From positions 1 to 18,081 of the forward strand of contig CADEHD010000013.1 of assembly GCA_902827055.1 (NCBI GenBank): a stretch of 18,081 nucleotides of DNA, given 5' to 3'. Below are positions 7,650 through 14,100 of the stretch, one piece after another. A model generated the notes under the pieces. It saw only the letters and a program-made list of their open reading frames with translations. It was not told the origin of the DNA and searched no databases. Position 1 is the stretch's first letter. Every line of letters begins with the position of its first letter. Both the position numbers and the translations under genes were made by a program. This DNA comes from an uncultured Chloroflexota bacterium. GTDB lineage: Bacteria; Chloroflexota; Dehalococcoidia; UBA2979.

Positions 7650-8681
7650 CTAGACTCGCGCGACCTGTTCAGCCACGGTTGCTGGCACGTCCAGGAGGGC
7701 GGTCCGACCCTCCCGGATCGAGCGGTCAGCTGCCTCGAGGACGCGGACCACGGCGAGTCCGGACTCCCCAGGCGTGGCGCACTCCGCGATGCCGCGCACG
7801 CAATCCAGGAAGTGCCGATCCTCGACGGCAAGGGGCTCATCGAACGGCACGTGTGGCGCGAGCGTGTCGCCGTGTCGGTAGATCAGCGGGAATCCGGACT
7901 CGTCTCCGTCCCCGCGCACCCCCACACCCTTGTCGTGGATCCGAACCCGCTCCTCCACGGCAAGGTCATCGAAGGTGGCCATCTTCAGGCTGCCCGCGAC
8001 GGTCGCGCGCCGCACCTTCGAGGGGTCCAGCCACGAGACATGCACGTACGCGCTGACATCGGGGTCGCGGTACTGCAGCTGCAGGTACGCCACGTCGATG
8101 CCGCGCCCCGCGTGCGCTCGCCCCCATGCGGTCACTTCGCGCGGCGTTGACCGCAGGAGGTAATTCGCGATCGATATGTCGTGCGGCGCGAGGTCCCACA
8201 CCACGTTCACGTCCGCCTGGTACAGACCGAGGTTCAGTCGCGCGCTGTCGATGTAGTAGATGTCACCGAGCCCACCACTCTCGATGAGCTCGCGCATCCG
8301 CCAGATCGCCGCGTGGTACTCGAACGTGTGCCCGGCCATCAGGACCAGCCCGCGCTTGCGGGCGGTCGCGATTAGTGCTTCGGCCTCGTCGCTACTCGCG
8401 GCCAGCGGCTTCTCGACGAGGACGTGCGCCCCGGCGTGCAGCGCCCGGAGGCCGATCGGGCCGTGCATGCGCACGGGCGTCGCGACGACCACCGCGTCGA
8501 CCTCGCCCAGTGCGTCGTCCAGCGACTCCGTCACCCGGCATGCGGGGAACTCGGCCTGGGCGGCGACTCGCCGCGCCCTGTTGAGGTCGACGACGGTGAC
8601 CTCGGTGCCCGGGATCGAGCTGAGGACGCGCACATGCTTCGCGCCCCAGTACCCATAACCAACGACCGCGACTCTCGTCAC
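7650..8681 (-). CDS. Gfo/Idh/MocA-family NAD(P)-dependent sugar dehydrogenase (WlbA-like)
   Basis: This 343-residue protein starts at a GTG (8681) with GGGAGG six bases upstream. The frame stays open through to tRNA-Asp, but that extension has no family similarity and runs into the tRNA, so I reject it. Domains: an N-terminal Rossmann fold with VAVVGYGYWG (4-13) and the acidic VVDLN turn (30-34); the hallmark EKP (90-92), whose Lys is catalytic in the family; then the GFO/IDH/MocA alpha-beta domain with the segment RLNLGLYQADVNVVWDLAPH (148-167), whose Asp-x-x-x-His is typical of the active site. This RLNLG...WDLAPHD pattern is one I associate with dehydrogenases of surface-polysaccharide loci, such as WlbA, which oxidises C3 of UDP-N-acetylglucosaminuronate. 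Paired with the downstream aminotransferase, it probably forms the first step of a 3-amino-sugar branch. It is the first gene of the polysaccharide operon. The family is certain; the substrate is inferred. Confidence 0.9.
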   Translation of the reverse strand: MTRVAVVGYGYWGAKHVRVLSSIPGTEVTVVDLNRARRVAAQAEFPACRVTESLDDALGEVDAVVVATPVRMHGPIGLRALHAGAHVLVEKPLAASSDEAEALIATARKRGLVLMAGHTFEYHAAIWRMRELIESGGLGDIYYIDSARLNLGLYQADVNVVWDLAPHDISIANYLLRSTPREVTAWGRAHAGRGIDVAYLQLQYRDPDVSAYVHVSWLDPSKVRRATVAGSLKMATFDDLAVEERVRIHDKGVGVRGDGDESGFPLIYRHGDTLAPHVPFDEPLAVEDRHFLDCVRGIAECATPGESGLAVVRVLEAADRSIREGRTALLDVPATVAEQVARV

Positions 8682-8771
8682 GCCCTGCCTCCCTGCAGTG
8701 CCGTGAAGCCGGTTCGATTGTGGCACGAAGCGTCTCGCTACGGACTTCGCGGCACGCGTCGGTGTGTCACA

Positions 8772-8787
8772 AGTGAGTGACATCACA
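8772..8787. promoter_or_regulatory. Candidate Crp/Fnr-family operator upstream of the polysaccharide operon
   Basis: The plus strand reads AGTGA-N6-TCACA (on the minus strand TGTGA-N6-TCACT), which matches the classical Crp-type palindrome TGTGA-N6-TCACA at nine of ten fixed positions. It lies about 90-105 bases upstream of the dehydrogenase GTG. An overlapping inverted repeat, TGTCAC-N6-GTGACA, occupies 8765-8782. A chance match is possible; no regulator gene is in the window. Confidence 0.35.
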
Positions 8788-8821
8788 GGCCGGGACGGTG
8801 CTAATCGGTCAACACTGGACG

Positions 8822-8841
8822 TGTCACTCGACGCCGTGACG
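8822..8841. repeat. Imperfect inverted repeat repeating the TGTCAC word
   Basis: TGTCAC (8822-8827) is followed after eight bases by GTGACG (8836-8841), an imperfect copy of the TGTCAC...GTGACA repeat at 8765-8782. Two such copies about 57 bases apart could be a pair of binding sites for one regulator. This is seen directly, but the function is speculative. Confidence 0.3.
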
Positions 8842-8942
8842 CAAGGAGCCGCGACCACCGGGCGTTCGGCACCGATCACCAAGCTCAAGATACGGAGTTC
8901 GCGCCGCCGCTCGAGGGACCTGCGGTCAACAGCGCCGGTACG

Positions 8943-8962
8943 GCCGGCGGCGACCCGCCGGC
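8943..8962 (-). terminator. GC hairpin downstream of tRNA-Asp
   Basis: A perfect 8-bp stem (GCCGGCGG / CCGCCGGC) with a 4-base loop starts 20 bases past the tRNA 3' end in its direction of transcription. There is no T tract after it, so it may be a GC-only terminator or a processing/stability element rather than a classical intrinsic terminator. Confidence 0.45.
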
Positions 8963-8982
8963 GGAGATGCGCGGGCGGGTTA

Positions 8983-9059
8983 TGGCGACCCCGATCGGAT
9001 TCGAACCGACGATCTCCACCGTGACAGGGTGGCGTGCTAGGCCGCTGCACCACGGGGCC
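8983..9059 (-). tRNA. tRNA-Asp (anticodon GTC)
   Basis: The 77-base minus-strand sequence folds as a full cloverleaf. The acceptor stem is GGCCCCG with CGGGGTC (one G-T pair). The D stem is GTGC/GCAC. The anticodon stem is CCACC/GGTGG around the loop CTGTCAC, giving anticodon GTC (9023-9025). The variable loop has five bases. The T stem GTCGG/CCGAT (one G-T pair) flanks the loop TTCGAAT. The discriminator base is G, the identity base expected for tRNA-Asp, and the 3' CCA is encoded (8983-8985). It decodes GAC and GAU. Confidence 0.96.
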
Positions 9060-9069
9060 GCAGAACTCA

Positions 9070-9098
9070 ATCTTTGCAGTTGCATCGCCGCGGGTCAA
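9070..9098 (-). promoter_or_regulatory. Promoter of tRNA-Asp
   Basis: On the minus strand, TTGACC (9093-9098) is followed after exactly 17 bases by AAAGAT (9070-9075), which ends 10 bases before the mature tRNA 5' end. The -35 is close to consensus and the -10 is moderate. The spacing to the tRNA would leave a very short 5' leader, as expected for a tRNA gene with its own promoter. Confidence 0.55.
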
Positions 9099-9130
9099 CG
9101 ACTCCGCTTCCGCCCACCTGCCCTGCGGGC

Positions 9131-9136
9131 TAGACT
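9131..9136 (+). promoter_or_regulatory. -10 element of a probably leaderless small gene
   Basis: TAGACT fits the TAnnnT -10 pattern and lies seven bases before the ATG at 9144, so transcription would begin at or next to the start codon. No Shine-Dalgarno sequence precedes this ATG, which agrees with a leaderless mRNA. The -35 is poor (TTCCGC at 9108-9113). Confidence 0.4.
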
Positions 9137-9143
9137 GGCGACC

Positions 9144-9401
9144 ATGCCAGCATCACCTCGCCGCGACCCCGCCCCCCGGCGCCGCCTCCCGCCGCGCCCG
9201 ACCTTCGCCTCGGACGCGCAGAGCGCCAGCATCGCCGCCACCGAGGAGGCGCGGTTCCGCCGCGACACTGAGCGGGCGCTGGCCGCCGCAGACCGCGAGT
9301 CGCGATTCCTCGTGACGGAACTCAAGCGCGTCGCCGGGGTCACCGCCACGTGCGTCACCATGCTGGTCGTCCTCGCGGTCCTGCAGCGACTCCAGGCGTA
9401 G
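9144..9401 (+). CDS. Small hypothetical protein, predicted C-terminally anchored membrane protein
   Basis: This 85-residue protein is of unknown function. The N-terminal third is basic and Pro/Arg-rich (about residues 1-22). The middle (about 27-63) is a charged Ala/Glu/Arg-rich segment likely to be helical or coiled coil. The C-terminus has one hydrophobic stretch (about 68-81, VTATCVTMLVVLAVL) followed by QRLQA, which suggests a tail anchor in the cytoplasmic membrane with the body in the cytoplasm. The frame is open further upstream but that part runs through the antisense of tRNA-Asp, so I start at the ATG at 9144. The gene diverges from tRNA-Asp and converges on the zinc-finger gene, with 19 bases between stops. 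I do not recognise the family; it could still be a chance frame, although the single terminal hydrophobic helix and the promoter placement favour a real gene. Confidence 0.5.
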   Translation: MPASPRRDPAPRRRLPPRPTFASDAQSASIAATEEARFRRDTERALAAADRESRFLVTELKRVAGVTATCVTMLVVLAVLQRLQA

Positions 9402-9420
9402 GCGGCCGCTCCGGCCCCGG

Positions 9421-9951
9421 TCAGCGCAGGCGCCCCCACGCCACCACGAGGGCAATCGCGAGCAGCAGCGTCACGGCGAGGTCCGCCGCGATCAGCGGTA
9501 GGCCCCCCGCGAGTACCAGGCGCACGGCAGCCGCCAGCACGAGGGTCCCGGCCGCAGCCGCCTGCATCACCGGACCACGCTTGTACCGAGTCGCCCGCTG
9601 CAGGACCTCGGCGACGCCTCCCCCCAGCGCCGACCCCCCAAATATCGCGAGCGACAGGAACAGGAAGCCCCGCAGCCCAACGGGCAACAGGAACGCGCCG
9701 ATCACGCCCAGCCCGAGTCCCAGGCCGAGCGTCACCGCGCCCGTGATCACGTAGTCGCGAGGCGCGAACTCGTACATCGGCGGGCGGCGAAGCTTCGCGC
9801 AGTCGGGACAGCGGGTCCCGGCGGGCGTGTATACGAGGCACCTCGGGCAGATCAACGTTTCGCAGCGCCCGCAGCGCAGCTCCGACTCCACGCTCGGATG
9901 CCTCTGGCAGTACGTCGCCTCGCTCGTGTTCGGCGTGGGCATCGAGGTCAC
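9421..9951 (-). CDS. B-box-type zinc-finger membrane protein
   Basis: This 176-residue protein has an N-terminal zinc-binding module: C15 and H18, then C27/C30, C35/C38 and C48/C51, spaced like the B-box or double zinc-ribbon found at the N-terminus of some bacterial membrane proteins, including certain rhomboid proteases. Four hydrophobic segments follow (about 67-90, 92-112, 129-147 and 150-171). No rhomboid Ser/His catalytic motif is seen, so no protease activity is proposed. The start is a GTG at 9951, with GAGGGG eight bases upstream; an ATG three codons in is an alternative. The GTG overlaps the TGA of the PHP gene (shared GTGA), which implies translational coupling. It is the last gene of the rny-ymdB-PHP cluster. 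The zinc-finger and membrane topology are well supported; the role is unknown. Confidence 0.75.
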   Translation of the reverse strand: MTSMPTPNTSEATYCQRHPSVESELRCGRCETLICPRCLVYTPAGTRCPDCAKLRRPPMYEFAPRDYVITGAVTLGLGLGLGVIGAFLLPVGLRGFLFLSLAIFGGSALGGGVAEVLQRATRYKRGPVMQAAAAGTLVLAAAVRLVLAGGLPLIAADLAVTLLLAIALVVAWGRLR

Positions 9952-10832
9952 CGCGAACGCCCCTCGGGTGCGACCTCCGGGGTGGGATCCGGGACGTTGC
10001 AGCCGGCGGCCCGCGCGGCAGCGAGGAACGCGGTCACGACCTCGTCAGGAAGCGGGATGTCGCCCGGCTGCCGTTCGTCCGCCGCGCCGGCACCGTGGAA
10101 GTCCGAGCCGCCGAGGGCGAATAGACCGAGCCGCTCCGCCACCCCCCGGAGAGAGGCGACCAGCTCAGGCTCGTAGGCCTTGTAGTACACCTCCATCCCG
10201 AACAGCCCCTGTCCGGCGAGCATCGACGCGACGGCCTCGTAGTCCTTCGTGAACGAGGGGTGCGCGAACACGGGTAATCCACCCGCGTCGCGAATCATCG
10301 CGATCGCGTCCGCAGGGCCGATCGTGTCGCGCTCGACGTAGGCGGGCATCCCGCGTCCGAGGAACCGGTCGAACGCCTCGTTGAAGTTGGCGACGTGGCC
10401 GGCCTCGATCAGCGCCAGCGCCAGGTGAGGGCGCCCGACTGCTGCTTCGCCGGCGAGCTCGCGCACGCGCCCCCAGTCGATGGGTACGCCCTGCTCGGCG
10501 AGCGCGTCCACCATCGCGCGTCCGCGCTCCTCGCGGCCCTCGCGGAACCGCTCAAGCTCCGAGCGCAGGTGCTCGTTGCCCGCATCGACGAACAGGCCCA
10601 GCATGTGCAGCTCGGTGCCGGGCAGGTCACACGAGATCTCCACGGCCGGCACGAGCAGGAACCCCGGATGCCGCGCGGCGGCCACCCGTGCCTCCTCGTA
10701 CCCAGCCAGCGTGTCGTGGTCGGCCAGCGCCATCACCCGGACGCCTCGCGACGCCGCGAGGTCGACGAGCTGCCCCGGAGTCAGCCGTCCATCCGACATT
10801 GTGGAGTGGGTGTGGAAGTCACCTCGCGCCAT
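9948..10832 (-). CDS. PHP-domain phosphoesterase, RNase AM / 3',5'-nucleoside bisphosphate phosphatase-like
   Basis: This 294-residue protein is of the usual length for the YciV/TrpH-type PHP family. All expected metal-binding motifs are intact: DFHTHS (5-10) and D14; ADHDT (37-41); E65 in VEIS; H76 in LHMLG; AHPS (190-193); and SDFHG (243-247). Characterised relatives hydrolyse 3',5'-nucleoside bisphosphates such as pAp, and the E. coli RNase AM acts as a 5'-to-3' exonuclease on short RNA and rRNA 5' ends. The ATG at 10832 has AAAGG nine bases upstream. It lies 26 bases after ymdB in the same direction and overlaps the zinc-finger gene by four bases. The context (RNase Y, YmdB) agrees with a role in finishing RNA decay, though the exact substrate cannot be read from the sequence. 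Confidence 0.88.
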   Translation of the reverse strand: MARGDFHTHSTMSDGRLTPGQLVDLAASRGVRVMALADHDTLAGYEEARVAAARHPGFLLVPAVEISCDLPGTELHMLGLFVDAGNEHLRSELERFREGREERGRAMVDALAEQGVPIDWGRVRELAGEAAVGRPHLALALIEAGHVANFNEAFDRFLGRGMPAYVERDTIGPADAIAMIRDAGGLPVFAHPSFTKDYEAVASMLAGQGLFGMEVYYKAYEPELVASLRGVAERLGLFALGGSDFHGAGAADERQPGDIPLPDEVVTAFLAAARAAGCNVPDPTPEVAPEGRSR

Positions 10833-10858
10833 GGCCGCCGACCTTTCGTGCCTCGCGA

Positions 10859-11665
10859 CTACGCACCGTCGCTCGACACCGCCACCTCACAATACCGGTC
10901 CACCCGCTCGATGCGTCGCGCGCGCCCGGTGTCCTCGTCGATATCGATGACCACGCCGTTCATCACCGCCCTTCCCCCGGCGGCAACGGGGAGGCGCGTC
11001 GGCATGCTCGTCAGGAACCGCCGCAGAACCGAGCCCACGTCGTCCCCGATAATCGAGTCGACGGCGCCGGTCATCCCGAGGTCCGTCACCATGGCGGTCC
11101 CCGCGGGCAACACCCGAGCATCGGCCGTCGGAACGTGCGTGTGTGTCCCGACCACGGCCGCGACCCGACCATCGAGGTACCACGCCAGCGCCTGCTTCTC
11201 GCTCGTCGCCTCCGCGTGGAAATCCACCAGCACCACACCCGACCCGCCCTCGCGACCGATATCGGCGAGCAGCGCGTCGGCCGCCCGGAATGGGTCGTCC
11301 ATGTCGGCGGGCATGAATACCCGCCCCATCAGGTTCACCACCGTCACCGGCCCAATCGTGAGCACCCCGACCCCGGGTGCGCCTGGCGGGTAGTTGGCGG
11401 GGCGGAGGATCGGAAGCTCCAGTTGATCGAGCTGCGCCGTGAACTCTCGTACGTTGAAAATGTGATTCCCCGAGGTCAGCACGTCGGCGCCGGAGTCGAG
11501 GAGCTGACGCGCGATCCGCGCAGTGAGCCCGCGCCCCGCCGCCGCGTTCTCGGCGTTGACGACGACGAAATCGAGTCCGAGCTCATCTCGGAGAGGTGGG
11601 AGGAGCTGCGCCACGGCATCGCGGCCCGGCCGCCCGACGACGTCGCCGACCATCAGCACGCGCAC
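10859..11665 (-). CDS. ymdB: YmdB-family metallophosphoesterase (2',3'-cyclic nucleotide phosphodiesterase type)
   Basis: This 268-residue protein is of normal family length. It carries the complete set of di-metal ligands of the TIGR00282/YmdB family: D8 in GDVVG, E39 and N40 in NAENA, N67/H68 in SGNH, H150 in DFHAEATSEK, and H175/H177 in GTHTHVPTAD. Relatives in Bacillus hydrolyse cyclic nucleotides, including 2',3'-cNMP, and affect motility and biofilm decisions. The protein is cytoplasmic, with no signal peptide. Start GTG at 11665; the ribosome site is weak, a G-rich stretch only. The gene follows rny by 19 bases, the same pairing seen in many Gram-positive bacteria, so the two are almost certainly co-transcribed. 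Confidence 0.93.
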   Translation of the reverse strand: MRVLMVGDVVGRPGRDAVAQLLPPLRDELGLDFVVVNAENAAAGRGLTARIARQLLDSGADVLTSGNHIFNVREFTAQLDQLELPILRPANYPPGAPGVGVLTIGPVTVVNLMGRVFMPADMDDPFRAADALLADIGREGGSGVVLVDFHAEATSEKQALAWYLDGRVAAVVGTHTHVPTADARVLPAGTAMVTDLGMTGAVDSIIGDDVGSVLRRFLTSMPTRLPVAAGGRAVMNGVVIDIDEDTGRARRIERVDRYCEVAVSSDGA

Positions 11666-11684
11666 CGTCGGACCCCGCGCGCCG

Positions 11685-13217
11685 CTAGTGGGCGACCGCA
11701 GTTGCCCGCGTCTCGCGTACCACCGTCACCCGGATCACCCCGGGGTACTGCATCGTCTCCTCGATCTTTCGCGACACGTCGCGCGCGAGCCGCATCGCCT
11801 CGACGTCATCCACGCGCTCCGGCTCGACAATGATGCGAACCTCGCGGCCGGCCTGGATCGCGAAGCACTGCTGCACACCGTCGAACGAGTTCGCGATGGC
11901 CTCGAGCGACTCCAGCCGCCGGACGTACTCGTCGGCCGACTCACGTCGGGCTCCCGGGCGGCTCCCCGACATGGCGTCCGCGATAATCACGACGAGCGCC
12001 TCGGTGGTCTCGGGGCGAATCTCCTCGTGGTGCGCCTCGATGCAGTGCACCACCTCGCGACGCACACCGAACCGCTTCGCGATATCCGACCCAATCGCGG
12101 CGTGGGTGCCCTCCTGCTCGCGGTCCACGGCCTTCCCGAGGTCGTGCAGCAGCCCTCCCACGCGAGCCGTCTCGATGTCCGCGCCGATCTCCGATGCCAC
12201 GGCCGCCGCGAGCCACGAGGTCTCCACCGCGTGGCGCAGCTGGTTCTGCCCGTACGAGAAGCGGTAGCGCAACCGCCCGAGTGTCTTCACGACCTCGGGG
12301 TGCAGCCCCGTGACTTCCGCGTCAATCATCGCCTGCTCGCCCGCCTCGACGACCAGCCGATCGACCTCGCTGCGCGCGCGCTCGACGGCCTCTTCGATAC
12401 GAGTTGGCTGGATGCGTCCGTCCTGGATCAACCGGCTGAGCGCGAGCCGCGCGATCTCACGGCGCACGGGATCGAACCCGGAGACGGTCACCACGTCGGG
12501 CGTGTCATCGATAATGAGGTCACAACCGGTCGCTGCCTCGAACGCGCGGATGTTGCGCCCCTCGCGTCCGATGATCCGCCCCTTCACCTCCTCCGAGGGG
12601 ATGGGCACGATCGAGACGGTCGTCTCGGCCGTGATCTCCGAAGTCATGCGCTGCATCACGGTGGCAAGCGTCTTCCGACTCCGCGCGTCGGCCTCAGCCC
12701 GCGCACTCGCCTCCATGGCGCGCACACGTCGCGCGGCCTCATCACGCAGCTCGAGGTCGAGCTCCTCGAGGAGCGTCCGGCGAGCCTCGTCGCTCGTCAT
12801 CCCGGCGATGCGCTCGAGCAACGTCTGGAGGAGCTGGACCTTCGCCCCGAACTCCTTTTCGGACCCCTCGAGCTGCAGCTGACGATCGCGTACCGCCTGC
12901 TCCGACCGCTCCAGCGACTCACCGCGTCGCTCCAGCGCCTCTTCGCGCTGCTCGAGCCGGCGCTCGATCCGAGTCACCTCGCGGCGCTGCTCGCGGAGCT
13001 CGTCCTCTGCTTCCTTGCGGAAGCGAATCGCCTCTTCCTGCGCCTGCACTTCCTTGGCCCGGCGCCCCGACTCGGCCTCCGCGAGGACCAGTTCCGCCTG
13101 CTTCTGTGCCTGCTGCACGACGCCGGACGCGCTCCCGCGTAACCAGGCGAACGCAGCGACTCCGCCCACGGCGATGCCAGCCACGCCGAAGAGCGCGCTC
13201 AACACGAGGGTTTCCAT
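11685..13217 (-). CDS. rny: Ribonuclease Y
   Basis: This endoribonuclease starts bulk mRNA decay at the cytoplasmic membrane. The 510 residues follow the family layout: one N-terminal membrane anchor (about 3-26), a long Glu/Arg/Gln-rich coiled coil (about 32-190), a KH RNA-binding domain with VKGRIIGREGRNIRAFE (211-227), and an HD hydrolase domain with the HD pair at H358/D359 in LLHDLGKA and a second metal-binding segment around IEAHH (393-397). The C-terminus YPGVIRVTVVRETRA is the usual family ending. The ATG at 13217 has GGAG seven bases upstream. It heads a gene cluster with ymdB (19 bases), the PHP phosphoesterase and the zinc-finger protein. It lies 151 bases downstream of recX, so it could have its own promoter or be read from recA. 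Confidence 0.97.
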   Translation of the reverse strand: METLVLSALFGVAGIAVGGVAAFAWLRGSASGVVQQAQKQAELVLAEAESGRRAKEVQAQEEAIRFRKEAEDELREQRREVTRIERRLEQREEALERRGESLERSEQAVRDRQLQLEGSEKEFGAKVQLLQTLLERIAGMTSDEARRTLLEELDLELRDEAARRVRAMEASARAEADARSRKTLATVMQRMTSEITAETTVSIVPIPSEEVKGRIIGREGRNIRAFEAATGCDLIIDDTPDVVTVSGFDPVRREIARLALSRLIQDGRIQPTRIEEAVERARSEVDRLVVEAGEQAMIDAEVTGLHPEVVKTLGRLRYRFSYGQNQLRHAVETSWLAAAVASEIGADIETARVGGLLHDLGKAVDREQEGTHAAIGSDIAKRFGVRREVVHCIEAHHEEIRPETTEALVVIIADAMSGSRPGARRESADEYVRRLESLEAIANSFDGVQQCFAIQAGREVRIIVEPERVDDVEAMRLARDVSRKIEETMQYPGVIRVTVVRETRATAVAH

Positions 13218-13368
13218 CTCAGGGCTCCGATTTCGGGTCAGCCGCCTCGCGCCAGTGGCTGCGCTGCGGGCCGTATAACATCAAGCGGGTGCCGGTACAC
13301 CTCTTCCCGCAATCGTAGCATCGCTCGCGGCTCCGTTCCTCCGCGAACACCCTGCCGAGCCCCCGGCC
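13218..13368 (-). promoter_or_regulatory. Spacer between recX and rny, possible weak promoter for rny
   Basis: On the minus strand the spacer contains TTATACG preceded by TG, an extended -10-like pattern, about 50-60 bases ahead of the rny ATG. No clear -35 is present at normal spacing. A 6-bp stem (13325-13330 with 13341-13346, 10-base loop) lies shortly after the recX stop. Either signal could let rny be expressed separately from recA-recX, but both are weak. Confidence 0.25.
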
Positions 13369-13935
13369 TCAGCCCTCGGAGGCCTCATCCAGCACGGATG
13401 CCATCGCGCGTAGCGCCGTCGCCGTCGAAAACCCGCGCCGCACAAGGTAGTCCCGCAGCCTCCGCTGCCGCACGGCGGGCTCCAGGCGCCGCAGCGCCCC
13501 CACCCGCCGTCGAGCCGCCGCGAGCGCTGCCGCGTCGTCGTCGTGCGCCTCGAGGGCCGCGCCCACGTCCTCGACACCCACGCCCTTCGAGGCAAGGTCC
13601 CGACGCAGCAGCGCGGCGGACCGCTCGCGACCACGCATCCCGCCGACGTAAGCCGTGGCCCACGCCCGATCGTCGAGAAACGAGGTCCCCCCGAGCGACG
13701 CCAAGGCCGCGTCCACCGCCATGGCTTCGTGTTGCCGCAGGAGGCGTCGCCGGAGTTCTTCTGTCGCATAACCGCGGACGGCGAGCAGTCGCAGCGCCTG
13801 CTGCAGGGCCGCTCGGCCCGCCGCATCGAGGGGCTCGCGCGTCCGTTGCTCTGGCCTGGCGGGCGCCGCCGCTGCGGCACGTTCGGCTGCCTCGATGAGC
13901 GACCGCAGCGACTCGAGGCGCGCGTCCCCACTCAT
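13369..13935 (-). CDS. recX: Regulatory protein RecX
   Basis: RecX binds RecA filaments and limits or reshapes RecA activity. The 188-residue product has the family pattern: a first three-helix repeat with ALRLLAVRGYATEELRRRLL, then a second repeat with FLDDRAWATAYVGGMRGRERSAALLRRDLASKGV, and a third at the C-terminus ending LRDYLVRRGFSTATALRAM. It starts with an Ala-rich N-terminal extension. I prefer the ATG at 13935, which has AAGGA 11 bases upstream; the GTG at 13944 would sit only two bases from that site. It is the second gene after recA, separated from it by 165 bases that contain a strong GC hairpin. The identity is supported both by motifs and by position next to recA. Confidence 0.9.
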   Translation of the reverse strand: MSGDARLESLRSLIEAAERAAAAAPARPEQRTREPLDAAGRAALQQALRLLAVRGYATEELRRRLLRQHEAMAVDAALASLGGTSFLDDRAWATAYVGGMRGRERSAALLRRDLASKGVGVEDVGAALEAHDDDAAALAAARRRVGALRRLEPAVRQRRLRDYLVRRGFSTATALRAMASVLDEASEG

Positions 13936-13968
13936 GAGCGCCACCGTCCTTGACGCCGCCGGCGCTGC

Positions 13969-13997
13969 CGCCCCCCGCGCTGGACTCGCGGGGGGCG
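13969..13997 (-). terminator. Strong GC hairpin between recA and recX
   Basis: A perfect 11-bp stem (13969-13979 with 13987-13997, arms CGCCCCCCGCG / CGCGGGGGGCG) encloses a 7-base loop. It lies about 104 bases past the recA stop and ends 33 bases before the recX ATG. No T tract follows. It could partly stop transcription so that less recX than recA is made, or protect the recA mRNA 3' end. In E. coli a terminator with read-through separates the same two genes. Confidence 0.5.
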
Positions 13998-14100
13998 CAG
14001 CAACTCATCGAGGGGAGCCCGGCGCGCCACGCTCGCCGCCGACCTCCACCACGTGACCATGCGGGGGGCCTCGCGGCCGCTCGCGCTCTGCCGGAGGCGG

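Larger units (their letters stand above)
8682..8982. other. 301-base spacer between the polysaccharide operon and tRNA-Asp
   Basis: No credible gene is seen here: frames that cross it have no ribosome site or recognisable motif. It holds a Crp/Fnr-like palindrome (8772-8787), repeated TGTCAC/GTGAC words (8765-8782 and 8822-8840), and a perfect GC hairpin (8943-8962) just past the tRNA 3' end. The promoter of the polysaccharide operon must lie in this stretch if the operon starts with the dehydrogenase gene, but I could not find a convincing -35/-10 pair at normal spacing. Confidence 0.6.

Noticed and set aside
8682..9098. N-terminal extension of the dehydrogenase frame up to 9098
   Set aside because: The extension crosses tRNA-Asp in full and has no similarity to the family; the GTG at 8681 has a good ribosome site and begins the Rossmann fold at the expected place.
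8967..9143. Upstream extension of the small membrane protein
   Set aside because: It reads through the antisense of tRNA-Asp, so the ATG at 9144 after the -10 element is the better start.
11523..13142. A 539-codon plus-strand open frame opposite rny
   Set aside because: It is Leu/Arg/His-rich, a mirror of the RNase Y coiled coil and KH/HD codons; it lacks a ribosome site and any family pattern.
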